A stretch of 45,220 bases of DNA from Lachnospiraceae bacterium (GTDB lineage: Bacteria; Bacillota; Clostridia; Lachnospirales; Lachnospiraceae), in assembly GCA_021770245.1 (NCBI GenBank), contig JAETRI010000022.1:1-45220 (forward strand), given 5' to 3'. Below the pieces are notes generated by a model that worked only from the letters and a program-made list of their open reading frames with translations, had not been told where the DNA came from and did not search any database. A program made the translations under genes and the position numbers. Positions 25,238 to 34,000 of the stretch are shown here, one piece after another. The stretch's first letter is position 1; each line of letters starts with the position of its first letter.

Positions 25238-26596
25238 ATGGAACCTTTATTTTCAGGAAAGGATCTGCGAAAGCTGATCATTCCGCTGATCTTTGAACAG
25301 GCTCTGGCCATTACGGTGGGCATGGCCGATACCATGATGATCTCCTCCGTAGGGGAAGCTGCCGTATCCGGCGTCTCCCTGGTGGATATGATCAATATCC
25401 TGATGTTCAACATCATGGCGGCACTCGCTACGGGAGGCGCGGTGGTGACCTCCCAGTTCCTGGGGGCCAAGAGGAAAGAGGATGCCAGAAAATCGGCCAA
25501 GCAGCTCCTGTATACCGTAATCTTTTCCGGTGCGGTAATTGGCGCCGTCGTAATATTGGCCCGAAAGCCTCTGCTGCGTCTGTTTTTCGGAAAGATCGAA
25601 GCGGACGTGATGGAAAATGCGCTGATCTATCTGACCATCTCCGCCCTTTCCTTCCCTTTTCTGGCCGTATATAATGCCTGTGCCGCCCTGTTCCGGTCCA
25701 TGGGAAATTCCCGCATCACCCTTAAAGTTTCCATCCTCATCAATCTGATCAACGTGGCGGGCAATGCCGTCTGCATTTTCGGCCTTCATATGGGAGCGGC
25801 CGGAGTGGCGATCCCCTCCCTGATTTCCAGGGCCGCAGGCAGCATCATTCTTTACTTTCTCCTGCGCAATCCTTCGCTGGAGCTTTGTTTTCTCAAAGAG
25901 CCCTTCCGGCCTGACTTCGTGGTCATACGAAGAATCCTCTCCATCGGCGTTCCGAGCGGCGTGGAAAACGGTATTTTTCAGCTGGGCCGCGTCCTGGTGG
26001 TCAGCATCATTTCCGGCTTCGGGACCACGCAGATTGCAGCTAACGGCGTGGCCAATAACTTAGACAGCGTGGGTGTCCTCATCGGAGGGGCCGTCAACCT
26101 GGCCATGATCACCGTGATCGGGCAGTGTGTGGGCGCAAAGGATGAAAGGCAGATCCGTTTCTATACCAAAAAACTGCTGCTTGCCACATACATTTCCACC
26201 GTCCTTTTCAATGCGATACTCTTTTTCAATCTGGATCGGATCCTGGCCCTGTACGGCCTGAGCCGGGAAACGACGCAGCTGGCGCGGACGCTGATCTGTA
26301 TCCACAACGGATGCGCCTGCCTTCTGTGGCCCATGTCCTTTACCTTCCCCAACATGCTCAGGGCCTGCAACGACGTGCGTTACACCATGGTCGTGTCCAT
26401 CGCCTCCATGTTCCTCTTCCGGATCGGATTCAGTTATCTTATCGGTGTATCCCTGGGGTACGGCGCCGTCGGCGTGTGGATCGCCATGGTTCTCGACTGG
26501 ATCTGCCGGTCCGTCTGCTTCCTCGCAAGATATCTGGGCGGAAAATGGAGGGATCTCGCACAGCTGACCCCGAGCCCGGCTGATTCCCCCAATTAA
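25238..26596 (+). CDS. MATE family efflux transporter
   Basis: A 452-residue multidrug-type exporter from a different MATE branch than its neighbour (more NorM-like: IIPLIFEQALAITVGMADT, ATGGAVVTSQFLGAK, ACAALFRSMGNSR). About 12 membrane segments are visible, with the second half starting near GVPSGVENGIFQLGRV. Identity with the preceding MATE is low by eye, so the two are not a recent tandem duplication. The start codon is preceded by GGGAG from the family 1 element. Substrate is unknown. Confidence 0.93.
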   Translation: MEPLFSGKDLRKLIIPLIFEQALAITVGMADTMMISSVGEAAVSGVSLVDMINILMFNIMAALATGGAVVTSQFLGAKRKEDARKSAKQLLYTVIFSGAVIGAVVILARKPLLRLFFGKIEADVMENALIYLTISALSFPFLAVYNACAALFRSMGNSRITLKVSILINLINVAGNAVCIFGLHMGAAGVAIPSLISRAAGSIILYFLLRNPSLELCFLKEPFRPDFVVIRRILSIGVPSGVENGIFQLGRVLVVSIISGFGTTQIAANGVANNLDSVGVLIGGAVNLAMITVIGQCVGAKDERQIRFYTKKLLLATYISTVLFNAILFFNLDRILALYGLSRETTQLARTLICIHNGCACLLWPMSFTFPNMLRACNDVRYTMVVSIASMFLFRIGFSYLIGVSLGYGAVGVWIAMVLDWICRSVCFLARYLGGKWRDLAQLTPSPADSPN

Positions 26597-26672
26597 AAAC
26601 AGCCCGTCCTGCCGCATAACCCTCCCTTCCTGTGGCATACACTGTAAAAATAGATATTCCGGGTATATTTTT

Positions 26673-27509
26673 ATGTTAAAAGATTTCGCCTATCTCATAC
26701 AATGTCGGATAAAACGGTTCCGGGAATCGGAAAATTTTCAATCGGCTCTCCGCGTCCAAATCATTAAATCCGCCCTCTTTCTCCTCGGTGTAACCGCCTT
26801 TGTAAAATGCGTCACGACCTTCGTACCCGAGGCCATCTCCGTCTCCAGCACCATCAATGGACGGGAACTGCCCATCTATTGCGTGGAAACGGATGAAAAA
26901 AAGATAGCCCTCAGTTTTGATGCGGCCTGGGGGAACGAGGACACCCAGCGTATTTTGGATATCCTGGCTAAGCACAATGTCCATGTTACTTTTTTTATGA
27001 CGGGGGGATGGGTGGAAAGTTATCCGGAGGATGTGAAATCCATCCTGGCCGCAGGCCATGACCTGGGCAATCACAGTGAAAACCATAAAAACATGAGCCA
27101 GCTGTCCAACGAGGCCAAAGAGCAAGAGCTTATGAAGGTTCATGAGAAGGTGAAGCAGCTTACCGGATATGACATGTTCCTGTTCCGTCCGCCCTACGGA
27201 GACTATGACAATGACGTGATCCGCACGGCTACCCAGTGCGGATATTATTCTATTCAGTGGGATGTGGACTCCCTTGACTGGAAAGATTACGGCACGGATT
27301 CCATCATCAGTACGGTCTGCAGCCACAAGCATCTGGGCAACGGCTCCATCATCCTCTGCCACAACGGCGCCAAATATACGGCGGATGCTCTGGATGCCCT
27401 GATCACTAACCTGAAAAGCCAGGGATATGAGATCGTTCCCGTTTCCGAGCTCATCTACCGGGACGGATACCATATGAATGCGGAAGGGCGGCAGATCCGG
27501 GATAAATAG
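26673..27509 (+). CDS. polysaccharide deacetylase, PdaB-like
   Basis: A 278-residue NodB-homology protein with one membrane segment (about residues 31-50), so it is anchored with the enzyme domain outside. Motif 1 is SFDAAWG (81-87): the first Asp is kept, but the second Asp of the standard TFDDG is Ala, as in sporulation PdaB-type proteins. Motif 2 HSENHKN (134-140) gives the metal histidines, and motif 3 is RPPYGDYDN (172-180). Removal of acetyl groups from peptidoglycan or another glycan during sporulation is the family role; activity here is uncertain given motif 1. The ribosome site is weak. Confidence 0.9.
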   Translation: MLKDFAYLIQCRIKRFRESENFQSALRVQIIKSALFLLGVTAFVKCVTTFVPEAISVSSTINGRELPIYCVETDEKKIALSFDAAWGNEDTQRILDILAKHNVHVTFFMTGGWVESYPEDVKSILAAGHDLGNHSENHKNMSQLSNEAKEQELMKVHEKVKQLTGYDMFLFRPPYGDYDNDVIRTATQCGYYSIQWDVDSLDWKDYGTDSIISTVCSHKHLGNGSIILCHNGAKYTADALDALITNLKSQGYEIVPVSELIYRDGYHMNAEGRQIRDK

Positions 27510-27629
27510 AGACCGTCAATTTATGAAGAAAAGACGTTTGGTAAAAGGGAGCCGGGTGTTTGGGTATCAACCGGCTGCTTTTGGGATACCAATCTGTAGC
27601 TGCTATATAATATGCTTAGGCTCGGTACA

Positions 27630-27662
27630 AGGGCGAAAAGCTTATTTCAAGCCTTTCGCCCT
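27630..27662. terminator. hairpin between convergent deacetylase and GH35 genes
   Basis: AGGGCGAAAAGCTT (27630-27643) pairs with AAGCCTTTCGCCCT (27649-27662) with one mismatch and a five-base loop. It lacks a proper T-run on either side, so termination is inferred from its place between convergent genes. The rest of 27510-27776 contains no gene I can support. Confidence 0.5.
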
Positions 27663-27776
27663 ATTATCGCATTACAATATTTTTATAAACGGGAACTTAA
27701 TCTTCAATGGAAATCCCCTAGTTCAAAATGACATTTTTATTCTCCATTTCCGCGCGGCTTTTTGCGCATAACACCG

Positions 27777-30383
27777 CTACACCACCGGAGTATATTCCTC
27801 CACCCGGATTTCCTCCAAAACCGGATCTTTCCCCGTCGCCTGGCACCAGATTTTCACGGGCTCCTCTTTCAGCCATTCTCCGCACAGATAGACCACGTCC
27901 CGCCGTCCTCCGGCCACCACGGGCATATCCTCCTGGGGCAGCAGGATCCGTCCCGCCGCATGGCCTCCCGCGTACAGGGTCAGCTTCATATCCCTGCCCT
28001 TCAGGATCAGCTTGATATCTTTTGAAGCGTGGGGATCCACCGTCATCCAGAGGATTTTGTTTTCCCCCTGCTTCATGGTAAACGGCAGAAAAGCGTCCTC
28101 TTTTTCACCGGTTTGTTCACAGGCGGCTTCCTCGTACAGGCAGTCGTTGATCCGCTTCCCGCCGATCAGCGTTACCTTCCCGGCCGGATCCGTATGGTAT
28201 CTGCGCAGGATCCGTAACGTAAGCTCCATACGGCCGCTGCCCGCCCATTCGCTCAGGTCCAGATACGGGTTGTCCTTTTCGATCCTTCCCGCATACCGGT
28301 TGTTCACATAGACCCCGATGAGGCAGTCGGCCTTTTCAAAATGAAGATACAGCGCATCTTCCCCGCAGCCGGATTCCACATATCTTGTATAAATGGTCAT
28401 CAGGGGAGAAAGGGCCCGGTTATAGCCGTCGATCCCCGAAATGGTATTATAGGGGGAGCGTCGGAAAAAGCAGGTATCTTTCCAGGGCATTTCGTCCATG
28501 TCCATCAGCCAGCCAAGACTGATATCTTCCCTGCGTCCGATCTCAACGACCTTCTCGATCCCCTTCAGAGACCCCATACGCAGGCTTGCGCATCGGATAT
28601 CGTCAAAATTGCTGTGTCCCCAGATTTCGGCAAAAAGGTCCACCTCTCCTTCCCGGAGCTCACAGATCCTGCATCCCCCGTTGGAGTAGAAGCTTTCCGC
28701 CCCGTTCCCGTCGTCAACGGTAATCAGATCCGCCGCCTTTGCCAGCAGATATTGCCCGGAACGCGGGACCGTAATCCGATAATGGCCGATACCGCGGTAC
28801 TGCCCCATTTTCTCCATGGGGGCGACCGCCGTTCTTCTGCCTCCCTCTCCCGTAAGGATGCCGGGGGCGGCGGACAGCGCTTCTATTTTCCCCTCCTTTT
28901 TCTGGGAGGAGGGCGGATATTGCAGATCGGGCAGGCCCGGGATATGGCCGCATCCCATGCTTTCCGGGCTGCCGGCTATAAAAGAGGTCTTCCCGCAGGC
29001 GAAACGATACGGTTCCGTCATATCGCTTCGGGAGACGTGCGTCTCCCCGTTTTCTCCGAAAAGAGCGCATTCCAGAGGGCCGGAGCCATACAGGCACACC
29101 CCTGTTCCCTCCTGCCGCCTGTCTATCCATCCGATCTCGTAATTACAATATTGGATCTCACACGTTTGGGATACATGGAAATGCCATGGCAGAAGCCGTG
29201 TCTGCGTTTCCTCCATATGGATCGGCAGTTCTATGCGCTCCGTCCCGTCGTCCCCCAGCAGGGTCACGATTCCCGCCGGCCCCAGGTTGGAAACCGCCAG
29301 GAGCGTCCCTTCCGGCAGACAGAGCGCCGGAAGGAGCGTGTTCACCGGATGTTCGGAACAGAGACGTATGTTCTCAGCCTGCGTCGGTCGGGCCGCGGCA
29401 AGGCTCTCTCCCAGGCTATTGATCAACCCCGAAAGCAGCCTGGCTTCCGGGAACTGCTCATTCACCTCCCCCGCCGAACCGATCATGGAACAAAAATCGT
29501 AATCCGACGCCATGAGAGCCAGCGGATTTTCCGGGGAGCCCCAGTTCGTGATCCCATTATAGAAATCCATCGTACATCCCGCAGTCTGGTTATATGGGCT
29601 AAGCAGCCTGGCCCCGCAGGCCAGCAGCCGTTTCAGGAAGCCATGCTCCCGGTTGGTTTCCGTTATGAGGAAGGGCATCCCTCTCTCCTCTACGGAAGCA
29701 TAGAGGTGGAAACCTCGTTCCTCCAGGCCGGGATTGTCTCCGTCCGCGTACACATTGAAAGCCGTGTACAGCCCGGGCGTCAGGCCTCCCGCGCGCAGCA
29801 GGTCGTTCTGGCCGCAGCAGTAGAACAGCGGGACCTCCATGCCCAGCCCTTCCGCCATCCCCTTCAGCTTTTCCATATAGCTGACCGGGCTGATACAGTT
29901 ATAAAAATCCAGTTCGTTTTCGATCTGCATGCAGATCACCGTACCGCCCTGCCCGATCTGATGCCGGGCAAGAATGGGCAGGATGTGCGCATACCAGCCT
30001 CCGATTTCCCGGAGGAAGTCCGGATCGTCCTGCCGGACGGCAATCCCCCTTTCCCACAGCCAGGCGGGGATGGCGCCCCCGTCCCATTCCGAGCAGATAT
30101 AGGGGCCGGGACGGGCAATGACGAATAGCCCGTTATCCTCCGCCAGCCGGAGGAATGCCTCCACATCCCGGTTGTCCGTAAAATCCCAGACCCCGGGCGC
30201 CGTTTCATGATAGTTCCACGGGAAATAGACGTCGATGGCATGATAACCGGCCGCCTTTAAGAGCCGCATCCTGTCATTCCACCGCTCCTTAGGAATCCTG
30301 AAATAGAAAAGGGAAGACGCCAGCAGCGTCCGATATTCCCCGTCGATTAAAATCCCGTTTTCGTCCAATCTGATTTTTTCCAT
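27777..30383 (-). CDS. glycoside hydrolase family 35 protein (beta-galactosidase-like), divergent
   Basis: An 868-residue enzyme with no signal peptide, so probably cytosolic. The N-terminal TIM barrel shows GH35 marks: FYFRIPKERWNDRMRLLKAAG, YFPWNYHE, ARPGPYICSEWDGGAIPAWL, the acid/base glutamate in MQIENELD (E157) and a candidate nucleophile in FLITETNREHG (E242). The C-terminal 450 residues form beta-sandwich regions. Beyond the barrel motifs it differs from the second GH35 here (36521-38314). It likely removes terminal galactose or a related beta-sugar from an imported oligosaccharide. It is the last gene of the ABC transporter operon (30 nt after the permease). Confidence 0.85.
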   Translation of the reverse strand: MEKIRLDENGILIDGEYRTLLASSLFYFRIPKERWNDRMRLLKAAGYHAIDVYFPWNYHETAPGVWDFTDNRDVEAFLRLAEDNGLFVIARPGPYICSEWDGGAIPAWLWERGIAVRQDDPDFLREIGGWYAHILPILARHQIGQGGTVICMQIENELDFYNCISPVSYMEKLKGMAEGLGMEVPLFYCCGQNDLLRAGGLTPGLYTAFNVYADGDNPGLEERGFHLYASVEERGMPFLITETNREHGFLKRLLACGARLLSPYNQTAGCTMDFYNGITNWGSPENPLALMASDYDFCSMIGSAGEVNEQFPEARLLSGLINSLGESLAAARPTQAENIRLCSEHPVNTLLPALCLPEGTLLAVSNLGPAGIVTLLGDDGTERIELPIHMEETQTRLLPWHFHVSQTCEIQYCNYEIGWIDRRQEGTGVCLYGSGPLECALFGENGETHVSRSDMTEPYRFACGKTSFIAGSPESMGCGHIPGLPDLQYPPSSQKKEGKIEALSAAPGILTGEGGRRTAVAPMEKMGQYRGIGHYRITVPRSGQYLLAKAADLITVDDGNGAESFYSNGGCRICELREGEVDLFAEIWGHSNFDDIRCASLRMGSLKGIEKVVEIGRREDISLGWLMDMDEMPWKDTCFFRRSPYNTISGIDGYNRALSPLMTIYTRYVESGCGEDALYLHFEKADCLIGVYVNNRYAGRIEKDNPYLDLSEWAGSGRMELTLRILRRYHTDPAGKVTLIGGKRINDCLYEEAACEQTGEKEDAFLPFTMKQGENKILWMTVDPHASKDIKLILKGRDMKLTLYAGGHAAGRILLPQEDMPVVAGGRRDVVYLCGEWLKEEPVKIWCQATGKDPVLEEIRVEEYTPVV

Positions 30384-30385
30384 CG

Positions 30386-30413
30386 CTGCTCCCCTCTGCG
30401 CGCTTTGGCGCGT
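30386..30413 (-). repeat. family 1 end fragment before GH35
   Basis: CGCGCC-AAA-GCGCGC-like stem (about 30398-30412) followed on the minus strand by CAGAGGGGAG and the ATG, the same end layout as at 23371 and 25207. It lies directly after the permease stop. Confidence 0.65.
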
Positions 30414-31247
30414 TCATCCCTTCAGCCCGCTGTGCACCATCCCGTTGGTAATCTGTTTCTCAAAAATCAGAAAAACAATGAGAATGGGAATCAGAGAGCA
30501 AACCGTTCCGGCCATAATGATCGTATACTGCGCGGTATGCTCCGACTGGAAAAATTTCAGCCCGAGCTGTATGGTATATTTTTCCTTTGTATTCAGATAA
30601 ATCAACGGCGCCATGTAATCGTTCCATACCTGGATAAAGGTAAAAATGATCAAAGTAGCCAGCGCCGGTTTCGCCTGGGGCAGCATAATCCGCCCGAAGG
30701 TTAAGAGTTCTCCCGCCCCGTCGATGCGCGCCGCCTCGATCAGTTCATCCGGCACGGTTAAGAAGAACTGCCGGAGCAGAAAGATCCCGAAAGCGCTCGC
30801 CAGCTGTCCCATGATCAGGGCCAGATGGGTATCCGTCAGATGCAGGGCGCTGATGATCTGATATTGGGGAATCATGATCGTGTGCCACGGCACCATCATG
30901 GTGGCGATATACAGGCCGAAGATAAAGTTTTTCCCCGCGAATCGAAGCTTGGCAAAGGCATAGGCCGCCAGGGCGCTGATGAACACCTGTCCTGCCGTGG
31001 CGCAGACGGCCACAAATGCGGTGTTTTTATAAAAAGTGAAGAACGGTTCCTCCGTCCATACCTTACTATAGTTGCTCCAGTTCACGGGATTCGGAATCCA
31101 CTGGATGGGTACGGTAAATACCTGGCTGTCGAATTTCAGAGAGGTGGAGATCATCCACAGGAAGGGAAAAATCATGAACAGCGACAGGAGGAACATCAGG
31201 ACGTAATACAGGACGTTTCCGATCGGTTTTTTCTTCTTCATATCCAT
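30414..31247 (-). CDS. carbohydrate ABC transporter permease (MalG-type)
   Basis: A 277-residue membrane subunit of a CUT1 sugar importer with six predicted helices. The EAA loop that touches the ATPase is EAARIDGAGELLTFGRIMLP. The N-terminal NVLYYVLMFLLSLFMIFPFLWMI and the ending QITNGMVHSGLKG (the last residues, G-L-K-G) are typical of the MalG/LacG group. It is paired with the upstream permease (seven-base gap). The ATPase is not encoded nearby, and a shared MsmX-like ATPase is the usual solution. Confidence 0.95.
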   Translation of the reverse strand: MDMKKKKPIGNVLYYVLMFLLSLFMIFPFLWMISTSLKFDSQVFTVPIQWIPNPVNWSNYSKVWTEEPFFTFYKNTAFVAVCATAGQVFISALAAYAFAKLRFAGKNFIFGLYIATMMVPWHTIMIPQYQIISALHLTDTHLALIMGQLASAFGIFLLRQFFLTVPDELIEAARIDGAGELLTFGRIMLPQAKPALATLIIFTFIQVWNDYMAPLIYLNTKEKYTIQLGLKFFQSEHTAQYTIIMAGTVCSLIPILIVFLIFEKQITNGMVHSGLKG

Positions 31248-31254
31248 TCCTTCC

Positions 31255-32160
31255 TTAATCGTAATTCACCCAGTATTTCTGGACCGCAAACTGGACCAGC
31301 GTGATCAGCAGAATAATCGCAAACAGGAAATAGGCGATGGATGAAGCATAGCCCATGTGCATCTGTTTAAAGCCCTCATAATAAATACGATAGGCCAGCA
31401 CGTTGGTGCTCATCCCCGGTCCGCCGTCCGTCATGACGCTGACCAGATCGAAAACCTGGAAGGAACTGATGGTAATCAGGATCATGTTCAGAAACACGGT
31501 GGGGCTGATGAGCGGAAGCGTAATCTTAAAGTACTGCTGCCGCCTGTTGGCCCCATCCAGAGCCGCCGCCTCATAGAGGCTGTCGGGCACATTCTGGAGG
31601 CCTGCCAGAAAGATCATCATGTAGTAACCAGCATTTTTCCATACGGACACGATAATAATCGCGTACAGGGCCCATGTGGTGGAAGCCAGCCACTGGGGCG
31701 GATTGCTCACGCCCAGCTGGACAAGAAAGCTGTTCAGAGGCCCGCCCTGGGGGTTGAAAACCATCTTCCAGATCACGGCCACGGATACCATGGACGATAT
31801 ATAAGGCAGGAAAAATGCGATCCGGAAAAATTTCCGGAATCGCATCAGCCTGTTTAAGAGACTCGCCAAAGCCAGCGAGGTCAGCATGGTAAGCACGGAA
31901 TACCATATGGCATATATGCAGTTATTTTTAATCGACACCTTGAAATAACGGTCATGGAACATCTTAGCATAGTTCGCAAACCCGATAAACTGATAGTCCT
32001 TGGATAATCCGGTATAGTCCGTAAGACTATACCAGAATCCCAATAAGATCGGCAGGAACATGAACAGCAGGAACGCAAGCAGGCTGGGCAGGATAAAACA
32101 CCACCCGATCAGATTCGCCCTCAGCTGCCGGCTGCCCATCCCCGGTCTTCGTTTTGCCAT
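31255..32160 (-). CDS. carbohydrate ABC transporter permease (MalF/UgpA-type)
   Basis: A 301-residue CUT1 permease with six helices, partner of the MalG-type subunit. The EAA loop is EAAALDGANRRQQYFKITLP, followed by SPTVFLNMI. FQVFDLVSVMTDGGPG is the standard signature for this group. It has a short N-terminal extension with RRPGMGSRQLRANL before the first helix. It sits 36 nt after the binding-protein gene. With the binding protein it should import an oligosaccharide whose identity is best guessed from the flanking galactosidases. Confidence 0.95.
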   Translation of the reverse strand: MAKRRPGMGSRQLRANLIGWCFILPSLLAFLLFMFLPILLGFWYSLTDYTGLSKDYQFIGFANYAKMFHDRYFKVSIKNNCIYAIWYSVLTMLTSLALASLLNRLMRFRKFFRIAFFLPYISSMVSVAVIWKMVFNPQGGPLNSFLVQLGVSNPPQWLASTTWALYAIIIVSVWKNAGYYMMIFLAGLQNVPDSLYEAAALDGANRRQQYFKITLPLISPTVFLNMILITISSFQVFDLVSVMTDGGPGMSTNVLAYRIYYEGFKQMHMGYASSIAYFLFAIILLITLVQFAVQKYWVNYD

Positions 32161-32196
32161 AGGATATCTCTCCTTTCACCATCGGACCGGCCGGCA

Positions 32197-33564
32197 TCAG
32201 TCAGCCATAACCTCCGCACGACGGTCTTCAAAGTTCTTCAGCGCCTCTTCCAGCGTCTGTTCCCCGATCAGGTACAGTTCGCGTTCCTCCTTTTCCACGG
32301 TGGAAAGTTCCGTGTATTCCGGGATGAAGAGAGTCTCCGAGATCTTCGCAGGCCCCAGCAGGTTTTCCGCCCCGGATACGCCGAGAGCTTCCTCAAATAC
32401 GCCCGTAATCTCGTCGTCGATGTATGCGGGGATTGCGCCTGCGGCAGCGATATATTTAGCCGCATCCTTTCCTGCCATATAGGAAATGAATTCGAAAGCT
32501 GCTTCCTGCTTCTGCGAGGATGCGTTGATTCCGATGAAGGTGCTCACACCGCCGATGGTAACGGGATCCTTGCCGGCCTCCGGCTGCGGTACGGTGGCGA
32601 TCCCCAGTTCAAAGGTATCCGCGAGCGTGGGATCATTCTTCAACATGGTTAAAGCGTCGCTGATCGACCACTCGCCGCCCGGATACATATAGCATCTGCC
32701 GCTGCAGAAGAAGTTGACGCCGTCGGTACCGGAGCTCTTCATATCGGTAAAGCTCATATGGGAATTGTCCGTATTATAGAGCCTGTTTTCCATTTCCCAC
32801 CATTCCTGCAGGGCGCTTAAATCATCGTCCGCCAGGTTGGAATTTCTTTCGATCGTAATATAAGGGCAGTTGTTCCAGTCCGGGATATAACCGCCATAGA
32901 TCCTGTCATTCCCTTCGCCCTCCGTCAGCCGGGCCGCCAGATCGGCATACTCGTCCCAGGTTAAGTTGTCCGGATAGTCAATCCCCTTCGCATCGAACAT
33001 CTTCTTGTTGTAGAACAGCCCGTAAGCGGACGCACGGTAAGGCAGACCGTAGAATTTACCGTCCACGGCTGTTTCCGCATATCCGGTACCGTAAACGGAA
33101 ACATCCAGGCCGCTTTCGCTGATCATCTGTGAAATATCCGCCAGATTGCCGCTGGTGGCCAGGTTGCTCAGCAGGGATCCGGAACGCATATTGAACACAT
33201 CGATATCGTTGGATCCTGCCAGCATAGTCATCAGCTTATCGTCGTACTCCTCGCTGCTCACCTGGGTCATCTCCACCGTCACGTTTTCGCTGGATGCGTT
33301 GAAGGCGTCCACCATCTCCTTCAGGTAATCGCCCTCACTCCAGGAATAATACTGAATGGTCACCTTTTCGCCGCTGCCCGCGCCGTCCGCCGTGTCCGTA
33401 TCCGCCGCCGGAGCGCCGCTCTCCTCCGAACTCTCCGCAGCCGTGGAAGCCTCTGCGCTCTCCGTCTGCCCCTGGGACGAAGACTCCGGCTGTGAACCGC
33501 AGCCTGCAAGCAGGGTCATCCCCATCACTGCCGCCATTGACAGAGCGATCACTTTTCTTTTCAT
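32197..33564 (-). CDS. sugar ABC transporter substrate-binding lipoprotein
   Basis: A 455-residue family 1 solute-binding protein. The signal peptide ends in LLAGC (C22), followed by a Ser/Glu/Ala-rich linker to about residue 55. The mature domain begins EKVTIQYYSWSEGDYLKEMVD and has the hinge pattern of extracellular CUT1 receptors (FYNKKMFDAKG, YMYPGGEWSISDA, IAAAGAIPAY). The start is the ATG at 33564 after GGGAGG; the open frame continues upstream through a large palindrome, but without homology. It is transcribed from a strong-looking promoter at 33917-33945, which leaves a ~340-nt 5' leader. Confidence 0.95.
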   Translation of the reverse strand: MKRKVIALSMAAVMGMTLLAGCGSQPESSSQGQTESAEASTAAESSEESGAPAADTDTADGAGSGEKVTIQYYSWSEGDYLKEMVDAFNASSENVTVEMTQVSSEEYDDKLMTMLAGSNDIDVFNMRSGSLLSNLATSGNLADISQMISESGLDVSVYGTGYAETAVDGKFYGLPYRASAYGLFYNKKMFDAKGIDYPDNLTWDEYADLAARLTEGEGNDRIYGGYIPDWNNCPYITIERNSNLADDDLSALQEWWEMENRLYNTDNSHMSFTDMKSSGTDGVNFFCSGRCYMYPGGEWSISDALTMLKNDPTLADTFELGIATVPQPEAGKDPVTIGGVSTFIGINASSQKQEAAFEFISYMAGKDAAKYIAAAGAIPAYIDDEITGVFEEALGVSGAENLLGPAKISETLFIPEYTELSTVEKEERELYLIGEQTLEEALKNFEDRRAEVMAD

Positions 33565-33567
33565 ACA

Positions 33568-33596
33568 TACCTCCCATTCCGCCGCCTGCCGGCGGC
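33568..33596 (-). repeat. family 1 end fragment before the binding-protein gene
   Basis: GCCGCC-GGCA-GGCGGC stem (33581-33596) followed on the minus strand by GGAATGGGAGG and the start, matching the ends at 7745-7760, 16379-16394 and 44837-44852. Confidence 0.65.
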
Positions 33597-33618
33597 ACTT
33601 CATTTTGACCTGACAGGC

Positions 33619-33837
33619 GCAGGAACGCCCCCGTACCCTTGCTGCGGCCCTGTCCGGCTTCGGCGGCGCGTGGTAATCCATCGGGAACACGCTCTCGCTC
33701 AGCCAAAAACGCAGCGGTACTAAGCTCGCAAAGGACGCGCTCGCTAAGTGCCGGCGTTTTTGGATGGTCCCCTCTGCGATTACCACGCGCCGCCGAAGCC
33801 GGACAGGGCCGCAGCAAGGGTACGGGGGCGTTCCTGC
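33619..33837 (-). repeat. large palindromic element, copy A (59-bp perfect arms, 101-nt core)
   Basis: Left arm 33619-33677 and right arm 33779-33837 are perfectly complementary over 59 bases. The core (33678-33778), in reverse complement, matches the core of copy B at 39411-39509 with only a handful of differences. The outer 12-15 bases of the arms (GCAGGAACG) and the inner ones (GCGTGGT) are also shared, but the middle 30 or so bases of the arms differ completely between the copies while still pairing. TGCGTTTGTCCTG follows the right arm. It lies within the predicted 5' leader of the ABC transporter mRNA. Confidence 0.93.
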
Positions 33838-33916
33838 GTTTGTCCTGCATTTTGACTGCCGTATTACCATCCGCCAAACAGCCATCCCGGCCGTCCGCCT
33901 CATACGGCATAACCGT

Positions 33917-33945
33917 ATTATAGCCAAAATGATTCCCGCTCCCAA
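33917..33945 (-). promoter_or_regulatory. promoter of the sugar ABC transporter operon
   Basis: Minus strand TTGGGA (33940-33945) and TATAAT (33917-33922), 17-base spacer. It follows the terminator of the response regulator gene. Confidence 0.7.
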
Positions 33946-33978
33946 GTGTATGATCTCTCTGTCGTTGGTTTCCGTCCC

Positions 33979-34000
33979 AAAAAGATTAGAAAATCTAATC
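33979..34000 (-). terminator. intrinsic terminator of the two-component operon
   Basis: Minus strand GATTAGA and TCTAATC pair around TTT and are followed by TTTTT. The stem includes the stop codon of the response regulator. Confidence 0.8.

Noticed and set aside
27478-27771. 97-codon frame after the deacetylase gene
   Set aside because: It starts inside the deacetylase, has no ribosome site and spans a hairpin; no family resemblance.
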